From: Gottschalkiaceae bacterium SANA
GTDB lineage: Bacteria > Bacillota > Clostridia > Tissierellales > GPF-1
NCBI GenBank assembly: GCA_036323355.1
Contig: AP028876.1
Span: 1,240,001-1,304,000, forward strand
DNA length: 64,000 nucleotides
Direction of reading: 5' to 3'
Below the pieces are notes generated by a model, which was not told the origin of the DNA, searched no databases, and saw nothing but the letters and a program-made list of their open reading frames with translations. Position 1 is the first letter of the stretch. Each line of letters begins with the position of its first letter. This document shows positions 36,469 to 44,878 of the stretch, piece by piece. A program made the position numbers and the translations under genes.

Positions 36469-37344
36469 ATGGCAGATAAAGACGGCATTCAAGAAGGTAA
36501 GAATTTTCACCTAGATCAAAAAGCAGACAACAAGAGCTTTCATGTAAAAGGCATGGAACATTGTGATTGGGGCATGAAACACCGCCTATCACGTATCTTT
36601 AATCCAGAGAGCGGACATACAGTCATGTTGGCCTTTGACCATGGTTACATTATGGGAGCGACTAGTGGATTGGAACGTTTGGACATCACAGTGCCGCCCT
36701 TGGCAGACCATGCAGATGTGTTGATGGCGACTCGTGGCGCACTTCGAAGCTGTATTAGCCCAACATTTGACAAAGCAGTTGCATTGCGGGTATCCGGCGG
36801 TTCCACCGTATTGCAGGATGATATGAGCCTGGAATATTTTATGGTAAACATGCAGGAATCATTACGCATGGATGCCGCTTGTATTGCGATTCAAACCTAT
36901 ATTGGTTCGAAGAACGAGGCACAGACATTGAAGAACTTAAACGAAGCAGTTAATCTGGGCAACCAATATGGTATTCCTGTTTTGGGTGTTGTAGGGGTTG
37001 GCAAAGAAATGGAAAGGACGTCAAAATTCTTTTTGACAGCTGTTCGCACCGTGGCTGAAATGGGTGCACATATTGTGAAGACATATTATTGCGAAGACTT
37101 CGAAAAAATTGTGGCAGCTTGTCCCGTACCGATTGTGGTAGCCGGTGGCAAGAAAATTCCGGAAAAAGATGCCTTGGAGTTGGCGTATAACGCGATTTCT
37201 AAAGGTGCGGCAGGTGTCGACATGGGTCGTAATGTTTTTCAAGCAGATGATCCCGTGGCAATGATTCAAGCTATTCGAAAAATCGTTCATGAAGGAGAAA
37301 CAGCTGAGGCTGCGTACGAATTCTATTGCAGAAGTAAAAACTAA
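36469..37344 (+). CDS. lsrF: LsrF-like class I aldolase/thiolase
   Basis: 291 residues, closely like E. coli LsrF over its whole length: the opening MADKDGIQEGKNF, WGMKHRLSRIFNPESG (about 36-51), MLAFDHGYIMG (about 57-67), ADVLMATRGALRS (about 83-95), IVKTYY (about 204-209, with the Schiff-base lysine of this class I aldolase family), IVVAGGKKIP and GVDMGRNVFQ. E. coli LsrF transfers an acetyl group from the phospho-AI-2 product to CoA. Here there is no LsrK, LsrG or Lsr transporter; the partners are DhaK, DhaL and a VOC protein, so the substrate may differ. Confidence 0.88.
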   Translation: MADKDGIQEGKNFHLDQKADNKSFHVKGMEHCDWGMKHRLSRIFNPESGHTVMLAFDHGYIMGATSGLERLDITVPPLADHADVLMATRGALRSCISPTFDKAVALRVSGGSTVLQDDMSLEYFMVNMQESLRMDAACIAIQTYIGSKNEAQTLKNLNEAVNLGNQYGIPVLGVVGVGKEMERTSKFFLTAVRTVAEMGAHIVKTYYCEDFEKIVAACPVPIVVAGGKKIPEKDALELAYNAISKGAAGVDMGRNVFQADDPVAMIQAIRKIVHEGETAEAAYEFYCRSKN

Positions 37345-37345
37345 G

Positions 37346-37373
37346 AAAAAAGACGCTTCGGCGTCTTTTTTGA
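37346..37373 (+). terminator. Terminator after the LsrF-like gene
   Basis: AAAAAAGACGC / GCGTCTTTTTT arms (37346-37356 and 37361-37371) around a TTCG loop. Confidence 0.9.
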
Positions 37374-37566
37374 TGTCCTTATTTTTGTGGCTTTTTATAT
37401 TTTGATTCTTCACTAGATTTGATAAGATCGGTTCGATTAATTCTTGTTCATGGACAAGAGTTGTTTTCACCGGGCTTTCTTATTGTCTATATACCATGAA
37501 GTAGGGGTTTGAATACAAGAAGCGATAGCACGCATGTTAAAGAGAGAAAAGACTCGTGAAAAATAA

Positions 37567-37645
37567 TTAATCAAATCATTTGAAAAAATGGTTGACAACG
37601 TTTGCTGATCCGTGTAGGATGTAATTAATCAAACGGATTGATTAA
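37567..37645 (+). promoter_or_regulatory. Promoter and TTAATCAA operators of the sugar ABC/ROK operon
   Basis: Promoter: TTGACA (37592-37597), 17 bases, TAGGAT (37615-37620). Just after the -10 is TTAATCAA-N5-TTGATTAA (37625-37632 and 37638-37645), an 8-bp inverted repeat. The half-site TTAATCAAA also occurs at 37567-37575, upstream of the -35. Two sites flanking a promoter fit a looping or roadblock repressor; the ROK protein encoded at 40678 is the natural candidate. The gap 37374-37566 shows no gene or clear element. Confidence 0.65.
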
Positions 37646-37665
37646 ATGATTTAGGAGGTGCTTGG

Positions 37666-38529
37666 TTGAAAAAGAACAAATTGACACCCTATTTATTGAT
37701 TGCACCAACCTTCGTGTTGTTCACGATTTTCTTTTTGTTTCCATTGTTCTATTCCTTCTCTTTAACCTTTGTGGAGTGGAATGGATTTGCCATTGATAAG
37801 ACATTTGTAGGAGTTAGTAATTATTTACGTCTGTTTAAAGATGAAGATTTTATCAATGCGTTGAAGAATACCATAACGTATGCACTATGGACTGTACCGC
37901 TTAGTGTGTCGATTTCTTTGGTACTCAGTTATATTTTGGATGAAAAAGTAAAAGGTTTTCAGGCTCTGAAAGGTATTTTTTTCTTACCGCATATTGTTTC
38001 ACTGGTGGCGGTAGGCGTGGTTTGGTCATGGATTTATTTGCCGGATAAATACGGTTTGTTGAATGTCATCCTTGCTTTCTTCGGCATTGAGATTCATCAA
38101 TGGTTGCACGATCCGGATTTGGCTTTAATTTCTCTAGTCATTATAGGAGTATGGAAGAGTATTGGTTACAATATGGTTATTTTCATTGCGGGTTTGGTTG
38201 CCATTCCCAAGTCCTTGTATGAAGCGGCTGAAATCGATGGCGCACAGGGATTGCAACGATTTGTGTATATTACCTTGCCTATGTTAAAACCAACAATCTT
38301 TTTTGTCATGGTATCCAGTACGATCTACTCCTTATTTCAAATTTTCGATATTGTCAAAGTAACGACTAATGGTGGACCGATTGGTAGAACTGAGATGTTG
38401 GTGACATATTTGTATAAGGTGGGATTCACGAATTATGAAATGGGATATGCTTCTGCTATTGCTTTCGTACTGTTTGCAATTACAGTATTAATAACGATTG
38501 TTCAGAAGAAGTTTATTGAGGAGAAATAG
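37666..38529 (+). CDS. ABC sugar transporter permease (UgpA/MalF type)
   Basis: 287 residues with six hydrophobic segments. The permease EAA-loop EAAEIDGAQGLQRFVYITLPMLKP lies at about 185-208 and should contact the ATPase. The start is TTG 37666 with AGGAGGTG 5 bases upstream. It pairs with the next gene to make the membrane channel of a carbohydrate uptake-1 (CUT1) importer. No ATP-binding protein is encoded in the operon, so a shared MsmX-like ATPase from elsewhere is likely. Confidence 0.92.
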   Translation: MKKNKLTPYLLIAPTFVLFTIFFLFPLFYSFSLTFVEWNGFAIDKTFVGVSNYLRLFKDEDFINALKNTITYALWTVPLSVSISLVLSYILDEKVKGFQALKGIFFLPHIVSLVAVGVVWSWIYLPDKYGLLNVILAFFGIEIHQWLHDPDLALISLVIIGVWKSIGYNMVIFIAGLVAIPKSLYEAAEIDGAQGLQRFVYITLPMLKPTIFFVMVSSTIYSLFQIFDIVKVTTNGGPIGRTEMLVTYLYKVGFTNYEMGYASAIAFVLFAITVLITIVQKKFIEEK

Positions 38530-39354
38530 ATGAAGACGTTGAGAAAGCTATTTAAACATTCTATGCTCTACGGAATCGCTGTAGTGATGATTCTCCCATT
38601 TTTGTGGATGCTTTCTACATCGCTAAAGGGTCCGGCAGAGATATTTTCATTGCCTATCCAGTGGATCCCGTCATCGCCGAAATTTGAAAACTATAAAATT
38701 GCGATTACGAGTTTCCCATTTATTCATTTTATGATTAACAGCATTGTTGTTACTGGACTGATTATTATTGGTCAGCTTTTTACCTCGGTGCTTGCAGCCT
38801 ACGCTTTTGCGCGTATGGAATTCAAAGGAAAAAACTTTCTTTTTATTCTATTGTTGTCAGGACTCATGCTTCCGGCACAGACAATTATGATTCCCATGAT
38901 CTTGACACTGAATAAATTAAATTTAATCAACACTTTAGCGGGTTTGATTATTCCATTCACATGGAGTACCCTAATTGTCTTTTTACTCAGACAGTTTTTT
39001 ATGAAGATTCCACGAGAAATCGAGGAAGCGGCAATGATTGATGGGTGTAATACCTTTCAAATTATCACCAAAATTATTCTTCCTATTTCGAAGCCGATCC
39101 TGTCAACGGCTTTTATCTTGATCTTTATCTATGGTTGGAATCAGTATTTTTGGCCATTGCTGATTGTGAACAAAGAAGAATTGTACACCTTGCAGTTAGG
39201 CCTTGCTTACTTTAAAGAGGTCAATTCAATTGAAACGAATTGGGGTGCGTTGATGGCAGGAACGACGTTAACCATGTTGCCTGTAATTACTGTATTTTTA
39301 TTCTTCCAGAAGAAAGTGATTGAAAGTATCGCCTTTTCTGGCGGAAAAGAATAG
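38530..39354 (+). CDS. ABC sugar transporter permease (UgpE/MalG type)
   Basis: 274 residues, six hydrophobic segments, EAA loop EEAAMIDGCNTFQIITKIILPISKP at about 162-186. The ATG follows the upstream stop directly with no gap, so translation is coupled. Second half of the CUT1 channel. Confidence 0.92.
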   Translation: MKTLRKLFKHSMLYGIAVVMILPFLWMLSTSLKGPAEIFSLPIQWIPSSPKFENYKIAITSFPFIHFMINSIVVTGLIIIGQLFTSVLAAYAFARMEFKGKNFLFILLLSGLMLPAQTIMIPMILTLNKLNLINTLAGLIIPFTWSTLIVFLLRQFFMKIPREIEEAAMIDGCNTFQIITKIILPISKPILSTAFILIFIYGWNQYFWPLLIVNKEELYTLQLGLAYFKEVNSIETNWGALMAGTTLTMLPVITVFLFFQKKVIESIAFSGGKE

Positions 39355-39375
39355 CAAAATGAGGAGGAGAATTTC

Positions 39376-40668
39376 ATGAAGAAAAGAGTATTGGCATTAC
39401 TATTGGCAAGTATCATGATTCTTGCGCTAGGTTTGAGCGGATGTACAAGTACAGCGTCTGAACCAGCGGCGGCAGAACCAGCAGCGGAAACCAGTGAACC
39501 TGTTGCAGAACCAGCTCAGGAACCTGTAGAAGTAAGTTTCTGGCATGGATATACGCCGGAAAAAACAGAAGTGCTTGATGAATTAATTGCACGCTATGAA
39601 GCGGAAAATCAAAATGTAACCATCAATGCACGCTTTGTTGCTTCAGGTGAAGAAATGCTTCAAAAAGTTCAAGCTGCATTGTTGTCAGGCGAAGAGCCAA
39701 ACATGCTTTGGGGGTATCCAACTTGGACGGGTGTTTTGGAAAGCTCAGGGAAATTGGTGAATTTGGGCCAAGTTATGGACTCGGAGTGGAAAGCGGATTT
39801 ACCAGAAGGTATTCTAAATGCAGGCGCATTTAAAGGCGATATCTATTCTGTTCCCATTGAAGCTGGAACACTTTATCTGATTTACAATAAGGATATGTTC
39901 GCTGAGGCTGGAATTGAAAATCCGCCAACAACATGGAACGAATTGTATGAAGATGCTAAGCTATTGACAAAAGGTGAACAGTATGGAGTTTGGTTGCCAA
40001 TTGCACCAAATGAGCGAACAACATGGACATGGGAAACCTTCTTATGGCAAAATAAGGGAGAGATCCTAAATTCAGATGGAACGAATATTGGATTTAATAA
40101 TGTTGCTGGTCTTGAGGCCCTTGAGTTCTATACGAAAGTGATTCAAGATGGATACGCACCAACTTCAGTTGGACAAGATCCATTTATTGATGAGCAAGTA
40201 GCCATGGTGTATGCGACACAAGGTGCAGCAAATGCATACATCAACAAGTTTGAAATGAACGTTGGCGTTGCAATGCTTCCTGGAAAGGAAAAATTAGCAA
40301 CAGGTTTGGGCTCAAATCACTACTTTATGTTCAAGAGTGATGAGGCGGTTGAAAAAGCGACATTGGACTTTATGAAGTGGATGACTTCGGGTGATAATCA
40401 TGCTGAGTGGGCAATCCGAACGGGTTATTTGCCAGTATCTGATTCAGCGAGAACTAGCGAGCGATACCAAAGTTTCGGTGCAGAAAATTCACATATGATT
40501 GAAGCAGCAAAGGCCTTGACTTACGGTGTAGCTCGTCCACCAATCGAAGAGTATCCAAAAGTATCCAATGTAATTTCAGCGACTATTGAAAAGATCGTAT
40601 ATGGTGAAATGACCGTAGAAGAGGGTATGGAAAAGATTCAAAAAGAAGCAGATTCTATCTTCAAGTAG
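39376..40668 (+). CDS. Extracellular sugar-binding lipoprotein of ABC importer
   Basis: 430 residues. Signal peptide with lipobox LSGC (Cys23), then a short Ala/Glu/Pro linker and a family 1 solute-binding domain starting EVSFWHGYTPEKTEVLDEL (about 54-72). GGEEPNMLWGYP-type and YNKDMFAEAG segments are typical of CUT1 binding proteins. It should deliver an oligosaccharide or a glycerol-phosphate-like glycoside to the permeases just upstream. The glycosidase and sugar-nucleotide genes downstream suggest a glycan with a phosphodiester; this is inference. Confidence 0.92.
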   Translation: MKKRVLALLLASIMILALGLSGCTSTASEPAAAEPAAETSEPVAEPAQEPVEVSFWHGYTPEKTEVLDELIARYEAENQNVTINARFVASGEEMLQKVQAALLSGEEPNMLWGYPTWTGVLESSGKLVNLGQVMDSEWKADLPEGILNAGAFKGDIYSVPIEAGTLYLIYNKDMFAEAGIENPPTTWNELYEDAKLLTKGEQYGVWLPIAPNERTTWTWETFLWQNKGEILNSDGTNIGFNNVAGLEALEFYTKVIQDGYAPTSVGQDPFIDEQVAMVYATQGAANAYINKFEMNVGVAMLPGKEKLATGLGSNHYFMFKSDEAVEKATLDFMKWMTSGDNHAEWAIRTGYLPVSDSARTSERYQSFGAENSHMIEAAKALTYGVARPPIEEYPKVSNVISATIEKIVYGEMTVEEGMEKIQKEADSIFK

Positions 40669-40677
40669 GGAGAAAAT

Positions 40678-41805
40678 ATGAATAAAGCAACCAGTCCTGA
40701 GGTAATGAAACTGAATAACAAAAAGGCGATTCTGGAATTGATTTATTCCGAAAAGAATATCTATCGCGCTCAGATCGCAGATCGGACTCGACTTTCCAAT
40801 CAAACTGTGACGAATTTGGTCAAGGAGTTGAAGGAAGAGGGGTTTATTAAGGAAGTTACGATGGAGACGAAGGGAAAGGGGCGAAATCCGATAGCCCTTT
40901 CCATAGCCTTGGATGACCTATGCGCAATTGGTGTTGAAATTTCGGTGCGTGGTGTAACGGTTGGATGTTTTAATGCCTCAGGACGGGTCATTTGTCGAGA
41001 GGAACATCCACCGACAGATGGAATTTTACCGATTGTTAAAGCGATGCTAGAAAGAGCTTTGAAAGCTGCTGATACGAAAACCGTTTTGGGGAACGCAATC
41101 AGTGTAGAAGGTGTCATTAACGAAAGCAAGGGACTGGTTGTCAAATCAAGTGTTGGTCTAGAGGGTGTGAACCTGAAAGAGGAATTACGGTATCTGGGGA
41201 TAAAAACCTATATACGAAATGATGTGAATCTCTTGGCGGAAACGAGTGATCGTCAAGAGGAAAATTATATGATGATTCGGTTTGATCGAGGAATTGGCGC
41301 TGCATTGTTTTTAAATGGTGCCATCCTCCGATCGGATCATAATATGGCAGGCGAGTTTGGTCATGCTATTGTGTATTCAAATCCATCTCCAAAACCATGC
41401 AAATGTGGAAAGACTGGGTGTTTGACGACTGAAGCCTCAATGTCAGCCATTGAGACCCATTTCAAGATGAGTGTTTCTGATGCAGCTGCAGCGTATCATG
41501 CCGAGGAAGATGAGGTCACTGTCAAGATGGAACAATTGAGCCGATTTATCGCAGAACCATTGGCCAATTTAATTACCATTATGGACTTGGAAAAGGTTTT
41601 GGTTACTGGAACGCTTGTGGATTTATTTGGAGAAACATTTTTACAAAGCATTCATCGAGCTGTACTCGAGCGACTGAGTGTCTGGAACTCATATCAAGGA
41701 ATTGAAGTACTGGAAACTTATGATATTGCAGAAAGAAGTGCTAAATTTGTTGTAGAAAAGTACTTTTTGCGCTGGAGAAACGGAGGCGCGATCTCTAAAA
41801 AATAA
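40678..41805 (+). CDS. ROK family transcriptional regulator (XylR/NagC-like)
   Basis: 375 residues. An N-terminal winged helix (about 10-65; IYRAQIADRTRLSNQTVTNLVKEL) is joined to a ROK sugar-kinase-like domain. The zinc motif of the family, CKCGKTGCLTTEAS, is at about 240-253. The sugar and catalytic loop region contains NDVNLLAE and the DRGIGAALFLNGAI strand. Regulatory ROK proteins sense a sugar or sugar phosphate. It starts 10 bases after the binding-protein gene and probably acts at the TTAATCAA repeats at the operon's promoter. Confidence 0.9.
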   Translation: MNKATSPEVMKLNNKKAILELIYSEKNIYRAQIADRTRLSNQTVTNLVKELKEEGFIKEVTMETKGKGRNPIALSIALDDLCAIGVEISVRGVTVGCFNASGRVICREEHPPTDGILPIVKAMLERALKAADTKTVLGNAISVEGVINESKGLVVKSSVGLEGVNLKEELRYLGIKTYIRNDVNLLAETSDRQEENYMMIRFDRGIGAALFLNGAILRSDHNMAGEFGHAIVYSNPSPKPCKCGKTGCLTTEASMSAIETHFKMSVSDAAAAYHAEEDEVTVKMEQLSRFIAEPLANLITIMDLEKVLVTGTLVDLFGETFLQSIHRAVLERLSVWNSYQGIEVLETYDIAERSAKFVVEKYFLRWRNGGAISKK

Positions 41806-41825
41806 ACAGAAATGAGGGACGACTG

Positions 41826-44075
41826 ATGAAAATCGCAAGAAAAGCCTTTCGCTTCGGTAGTATACAAAGAAAGACCTATAAGCGATACATTAAACGGTAC
41901 CTCTATCGTTACCGAGGCGTTAACGCCGATTTAGTGAACGACAATGAATTTATTGTTGATGCGCTAATGGAAGAATTGTGTGCCAAGGGGGCGATTTCTA
42001 AAGTGGAATTGGCAACCTATTATCTCGCATTGGCAGAAATGTTTCATGCACTTCCTTTTATGGAGGAAGAAACTGATGAAGAAATTTATCGCGAGGTCTT
42101 ACAAATTCGCGAGATATATCGAACCGCAGCGGTAGATCGCTATCTATTAAAAAAGAAAAAGGAAATGAATCAGAAAGAATGGCAGCCTGTTCAGGGGATT
42201 GACCAATCGAATTTTTTTTGGAAAGCGGCAAAGGAAACAAAATTTGCAACATTGATGCTCATGGATGCAGAGCTTCTGCAGGCTTGTGCGGATACGTATT
42301 GCAAGCTTAAGGAAATGGGGATTCAGACAAGAGTTTTAATTCAGAAAGAAAGACGATTAGATACGAGTGTTAATGGGATGGATTCTCTACAGGGATTGAT
42401 TGACCCGGAAGATCGAGTGGATGTCGATGGAGAAAAATTTGGATTCCCGCTTCATGAAATTGAGCTGAGGACTAGGGATGAACTTGTGCTAGGGTTTGGT
42501 GAATGGTTTGTGGGGACTTTTCGTTCACTTTCAGTAGATGCCTATCTTGTTTGTCGTTCACAAGAAATTTTAACTCGTGCAACAACTAATTCAATTGAGA
42601 AAGAGGAAATACATTGGATTTATGTACCAGCCTCGTATGACTTGATTGCTTTGATTCCCATTGTTGAACGAGCCGTGGTGAATTATCGTATATTGTCATG
42701 GATAGCCCAGGAGAACGGACTTGAAATTTATCAGCTTACAGTTGTGGAACTAATGAATCTATTTCCTACGTATTTTCTTCATGGTAGTTCAAATTTGAAT
42801 AGTAACCTGCCCTTTCAAGTGGGACCAATAGAATCTGAGGAGCATTTTTTAGAGCGTAAGAAGCAGAGTGTTTTTCAGTGGGTTCGAAAGCAGGCGCCAG
42901 ATATTGAGATGGGTGCAAGAACGATATTGGATCGCAACGGAGATCCTATGAAAGTAACCTACGCCAAGTTAGCCAGGTTGCAGTCGTATAAAACCCGGGT
43001 CGTTTCGACCGAAAAAGCACAAGATATTCGTTCCTTTTTTCGCGAGTCAGGAATCGATTACGGATTGGCTATGAATTACTTGTTTTTTGCAACAGATAAA
43101 AGCATTGCAACCTATAATCAGATGAGAAAAGAAAGGCCTCTTGAACAGGTGGACCGTTCGGGCTGGCATATAGATTATCGAAAAAATGAGGCGGGTGAGA
43201 CATTCCCACTCTATGCAAAAGCAGCTATGGGAGCCGATGAAGAAGGAGAGTTGCATTTTTTCCGCAAGCGATTGGGTGCAGGTGTGATCCGCTTGAATGA
43301 TCAACGGATTGCATGGCGTGAAAATCAGGTGGATCCAGATGAGGCGGGAGAATTTTGTATTTTTACACCCTATGGCGTGAAAACTGATACGGAGGCATAT
43401 CTGTCGACGTGCATTGTTATTGGTGAAGAACGAGTCAATTTGGTCGTTGTGAATGATCGTGTTGTATCGATTCGAAAAGGAGGGGTTATGCTGCCGAATA
43501 TCGGTGTCGTATTATCCTTCAAAAAGGAAGTCTGGAATCAAAAATTTCCACTTGAGCGTTTTGATGAGCAAGGGTATGGATGTGCGGAAACCTTTCATTT
43601 TACCCTGTCTTTGGAGAGGGCAGCAGCTTATCGCTGGGTGTATGGTGGTGCTATGTTCTTGATCCATCAAGGGGAGGCTTTTGACACGGAAGAAAAGTTG
43701 ATGGCGGAATTCAGAAAAGAAGGCTGGTTGTCGGATCTTTCCAAACAGACACAGGATTCCGAAACCTTTCGCTTAGAGAAACATCCTCGTTCCATGATGG
43801 GACGAACCCAAGCAGGAGAGTTTTTTATGGTGGTATGTTCCGGGCGAAGTAAGTATAGTGTGGGAGCAGATTATCTTGATTTAATTCAGATTGCAAAGGA
43901 CTTGTTTGATGATGTGGAAATGCTAGTGAACGTGGATGGAGGTGCTTCTTCTTTTATGGGTTTGATCCATCGAGGCGAAGTTTTGGAATTGAGCGATGTG
44001 ACCTTTACCAACGATTCTTCCGCTGGAACCTTGCGTCCTTTGAATTCAATTTTTACGATTACAACGAAAAAATAG
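41826..44075 (+). CDS. Large cytosolic protein with C-terminal phosphodiester glycosidase (NAGPA/DUF2233) domain
   Basis: 749 residues, no signal peptide or membrane segment. The first 480 or so residues are unrecognised: a basic start (KAFRFGSIQRKTYKRYIKRYLYRYR), helical up to about 110, then mixed. The C-terminal 220 residues carry the NAGPA-type phosphodiester glycosidase motifs: PRSMMGRT at 654-661, a CSGRSKYSVGAD segment (671-682) and VDGGASS at 703-709, where most members have DGGGS. These enzymes uncover GlcNAc-1-P diesters or act on exopolysaccharide, and are usually exported, so an apparently cytosolic form is odd. GAGGGA precedes ATG 41826. It follows the ROK gene by 20 bases within the operon. 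Confidence 0.7.
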   Translation: MKIARKAFRFGSIQRKTYKRYIKRYLYRYRGVNADLVNDNEFIVDALMEELCAKGAISKVELATYYLALAEMFHALPFMEEETDEEIYREVLQIREIYRTAAVDRYLLKKKKEMNQKEWQPVQGIDQSNFFWKAAKETKFATLMLMDAELLQACADTYCKLKEMGIQTRVLIQKERRLDTSVNGMDSLQGLIDPEDRVDVDGEKFGFPLHEIELRTRDELVLGFGEWFVGTFRSLSVDAYLVCRSQEILTRATTNSIEKEEIHWIYVPASYDLIALIPIVERAVVNYRILSWIAQENGLEIYQLTVVELMNLFPTYFLHGSSNLNSNLPFQVGPIESEEHFLERKKQSVFQWVRKQAPDIEMGARTILDRNGDPMKVTYAKLARLQSYKTRVVSTEKAQDIRSFFRESGIDYGLAMNYLFFATDKSIATYNQMRKERPLEQVDRSGWHIDYRKNEAGETFPLYAKAAMGADEEGELHFFRKRLGAGVIRLNDQRIAWRENQVDPDEAGEFCIFTPYGVKTDTEAYLSTCIVIGEERVNLVVVNDRVVSIRKGGVMLPNIGVVLSFKKEVWNQKFPLERFDEQGYGCAETFHFTLSLERAAAYRWVYGGAMFLIHQGEAFDTEEKLMAEFRKEGWLSDLSKQTQDSETFRLEKHPRSMMGRTQAGEFFMVVCSGRSKYSVGADYLDLIQIAKDLFDDVEMLVNVDGGASSFMGLIHRGEVLELSDVTFTNDSSAGTLRPLNSIFTITTKK

Positions 44076-44077
44076 GA

Positions 44078-44105
44078 CGAGGGGAAGGAGAAATCCTTTC
44101 CCTCG
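44078..44105 (+). other. Strong intercistronic hairpin without T run
   Basis: CGAGGGGAAGGA / TCCTTTCCCTCG arms (44078-44089 and 44094-44105, one G-T wobble) with a GAAA loop, in the 50-base gap between two operon genes. No T tract follows, so it is more likely an mRNA stability or processing element than a terminator. Confidence 0.6.
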
Positions 44106-44128
44106 AATATAAATAGAAGAGGTGTATG

Positions 44129-44878
44129 ATGAGTAGTACGAAAGCCATTGTATTGGCTGCTGGGAAAGGGAGCCGGTTGCATTCGCAGGAACAAGTATTG
44201 CCGAAAGTATTGCGCCAGGCAAATGGGAAATCCTTGCTGGACTATGTTTTGCAAGCAACTAGTTTTATTCCTCAGAAAGATACCGTTTTGGTGGTTGGTT
44301 ATAAGGGTGCAATGGTACGTGATCATGTAAAAGGTGCATATCGTTTTGTTGAGCAAGCCCAGCAATTAGGAACAGGTCATGCTGTGAAAGCAACAGAAGT
44401 GGAGCTGCAGGATTATCATGGTCCGATTCTGGTAGTCTATGGAGACATGCCTTTATTCTCGCCAGAAACGTATCAAGCCTTGATTCGGATCCATCACGAA
44501 TCCCAGGCAGCGGCCACCTTACTAACGGCAGTACTTGAGGATCCACCAGATTATGGTCGGATCTTGAGGGACACAGACAATAAAATTGTTGATATTCGTG
44601 AGGTGCGTGATTGCACAGTAGAAGAGCTTTTGATAGAAGAACTGAACTCAGGTGTATATGTATTTGATTCTCAAAAATTATTTGAAGTTCTGCATGAGCT
44701 AAAAAATGACAATGTGCAAGGAGAGTTTTATTTAACGGATGTACCAAAGCTTCTGCTTGCGCAGGGAGAAACGATTGCATCCTATACCTTGATCGAAAGT
44801 GATGAGGTATATGGGGTGAACACCTTGGAGGAACTTCACTTTGTGGAAGGGTTATTGCGGAAAAGAGGGATTCAATGA
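44129..44878 (+). CDS. GlmU-type sugar-1-phosphate nucleotidyltransferase without acetyltransferase domain
   Basis: 249 residues, a single nucleotidyltransferase domain. The nucleotide loop is VLAAGKGSRL (about 7-16), the QLGTGHAV segment (about 75-82) matches the GlmU uridine site, and VVYGDMPLFS (about 106-115) carries the metal aspartate; NSGVYVFD follows later. The left-handed beta-helix acetyltransferase part of GlmU is absent. It should join a sugar 1-phosphate (GlcNAc-1-P is likely) to UTP. ATG 44129 gives a better distance from AGAGGTG (44118-44124) than ATG 44126. It overlaps the mutase gene by 4 bases. Confidence 0.85.
   Translation: MSSTKAIVLAAGKGSRLHSQEQVLPKVLRQANGKSLLDYVLQATSFIPQKDTVLVVGYKGAMVRDHVKGAYRFVEQAQQLGTGHAVKATEVELQDYHGPILVVYGDMPLFSPETYQALIRIHHESQAAATLLTAVLEDPPDYGRILRDTDNKIVDIREVRDCTVEELLIEELNSGVYVFDSQKLFEVLHELKNDNVQGEFYLTDVPKLLLAQGETIASYTLIESDEVYGVNTLEELHFVEGLLRKRGIQ

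Noticed and set aside
37592-37606. Possible CcpA cre site at the sugar operon -35
   Set aside because: It resembles the cre pattern at the centre but misses two outer consensus bases and coincides with the TTGACA box.
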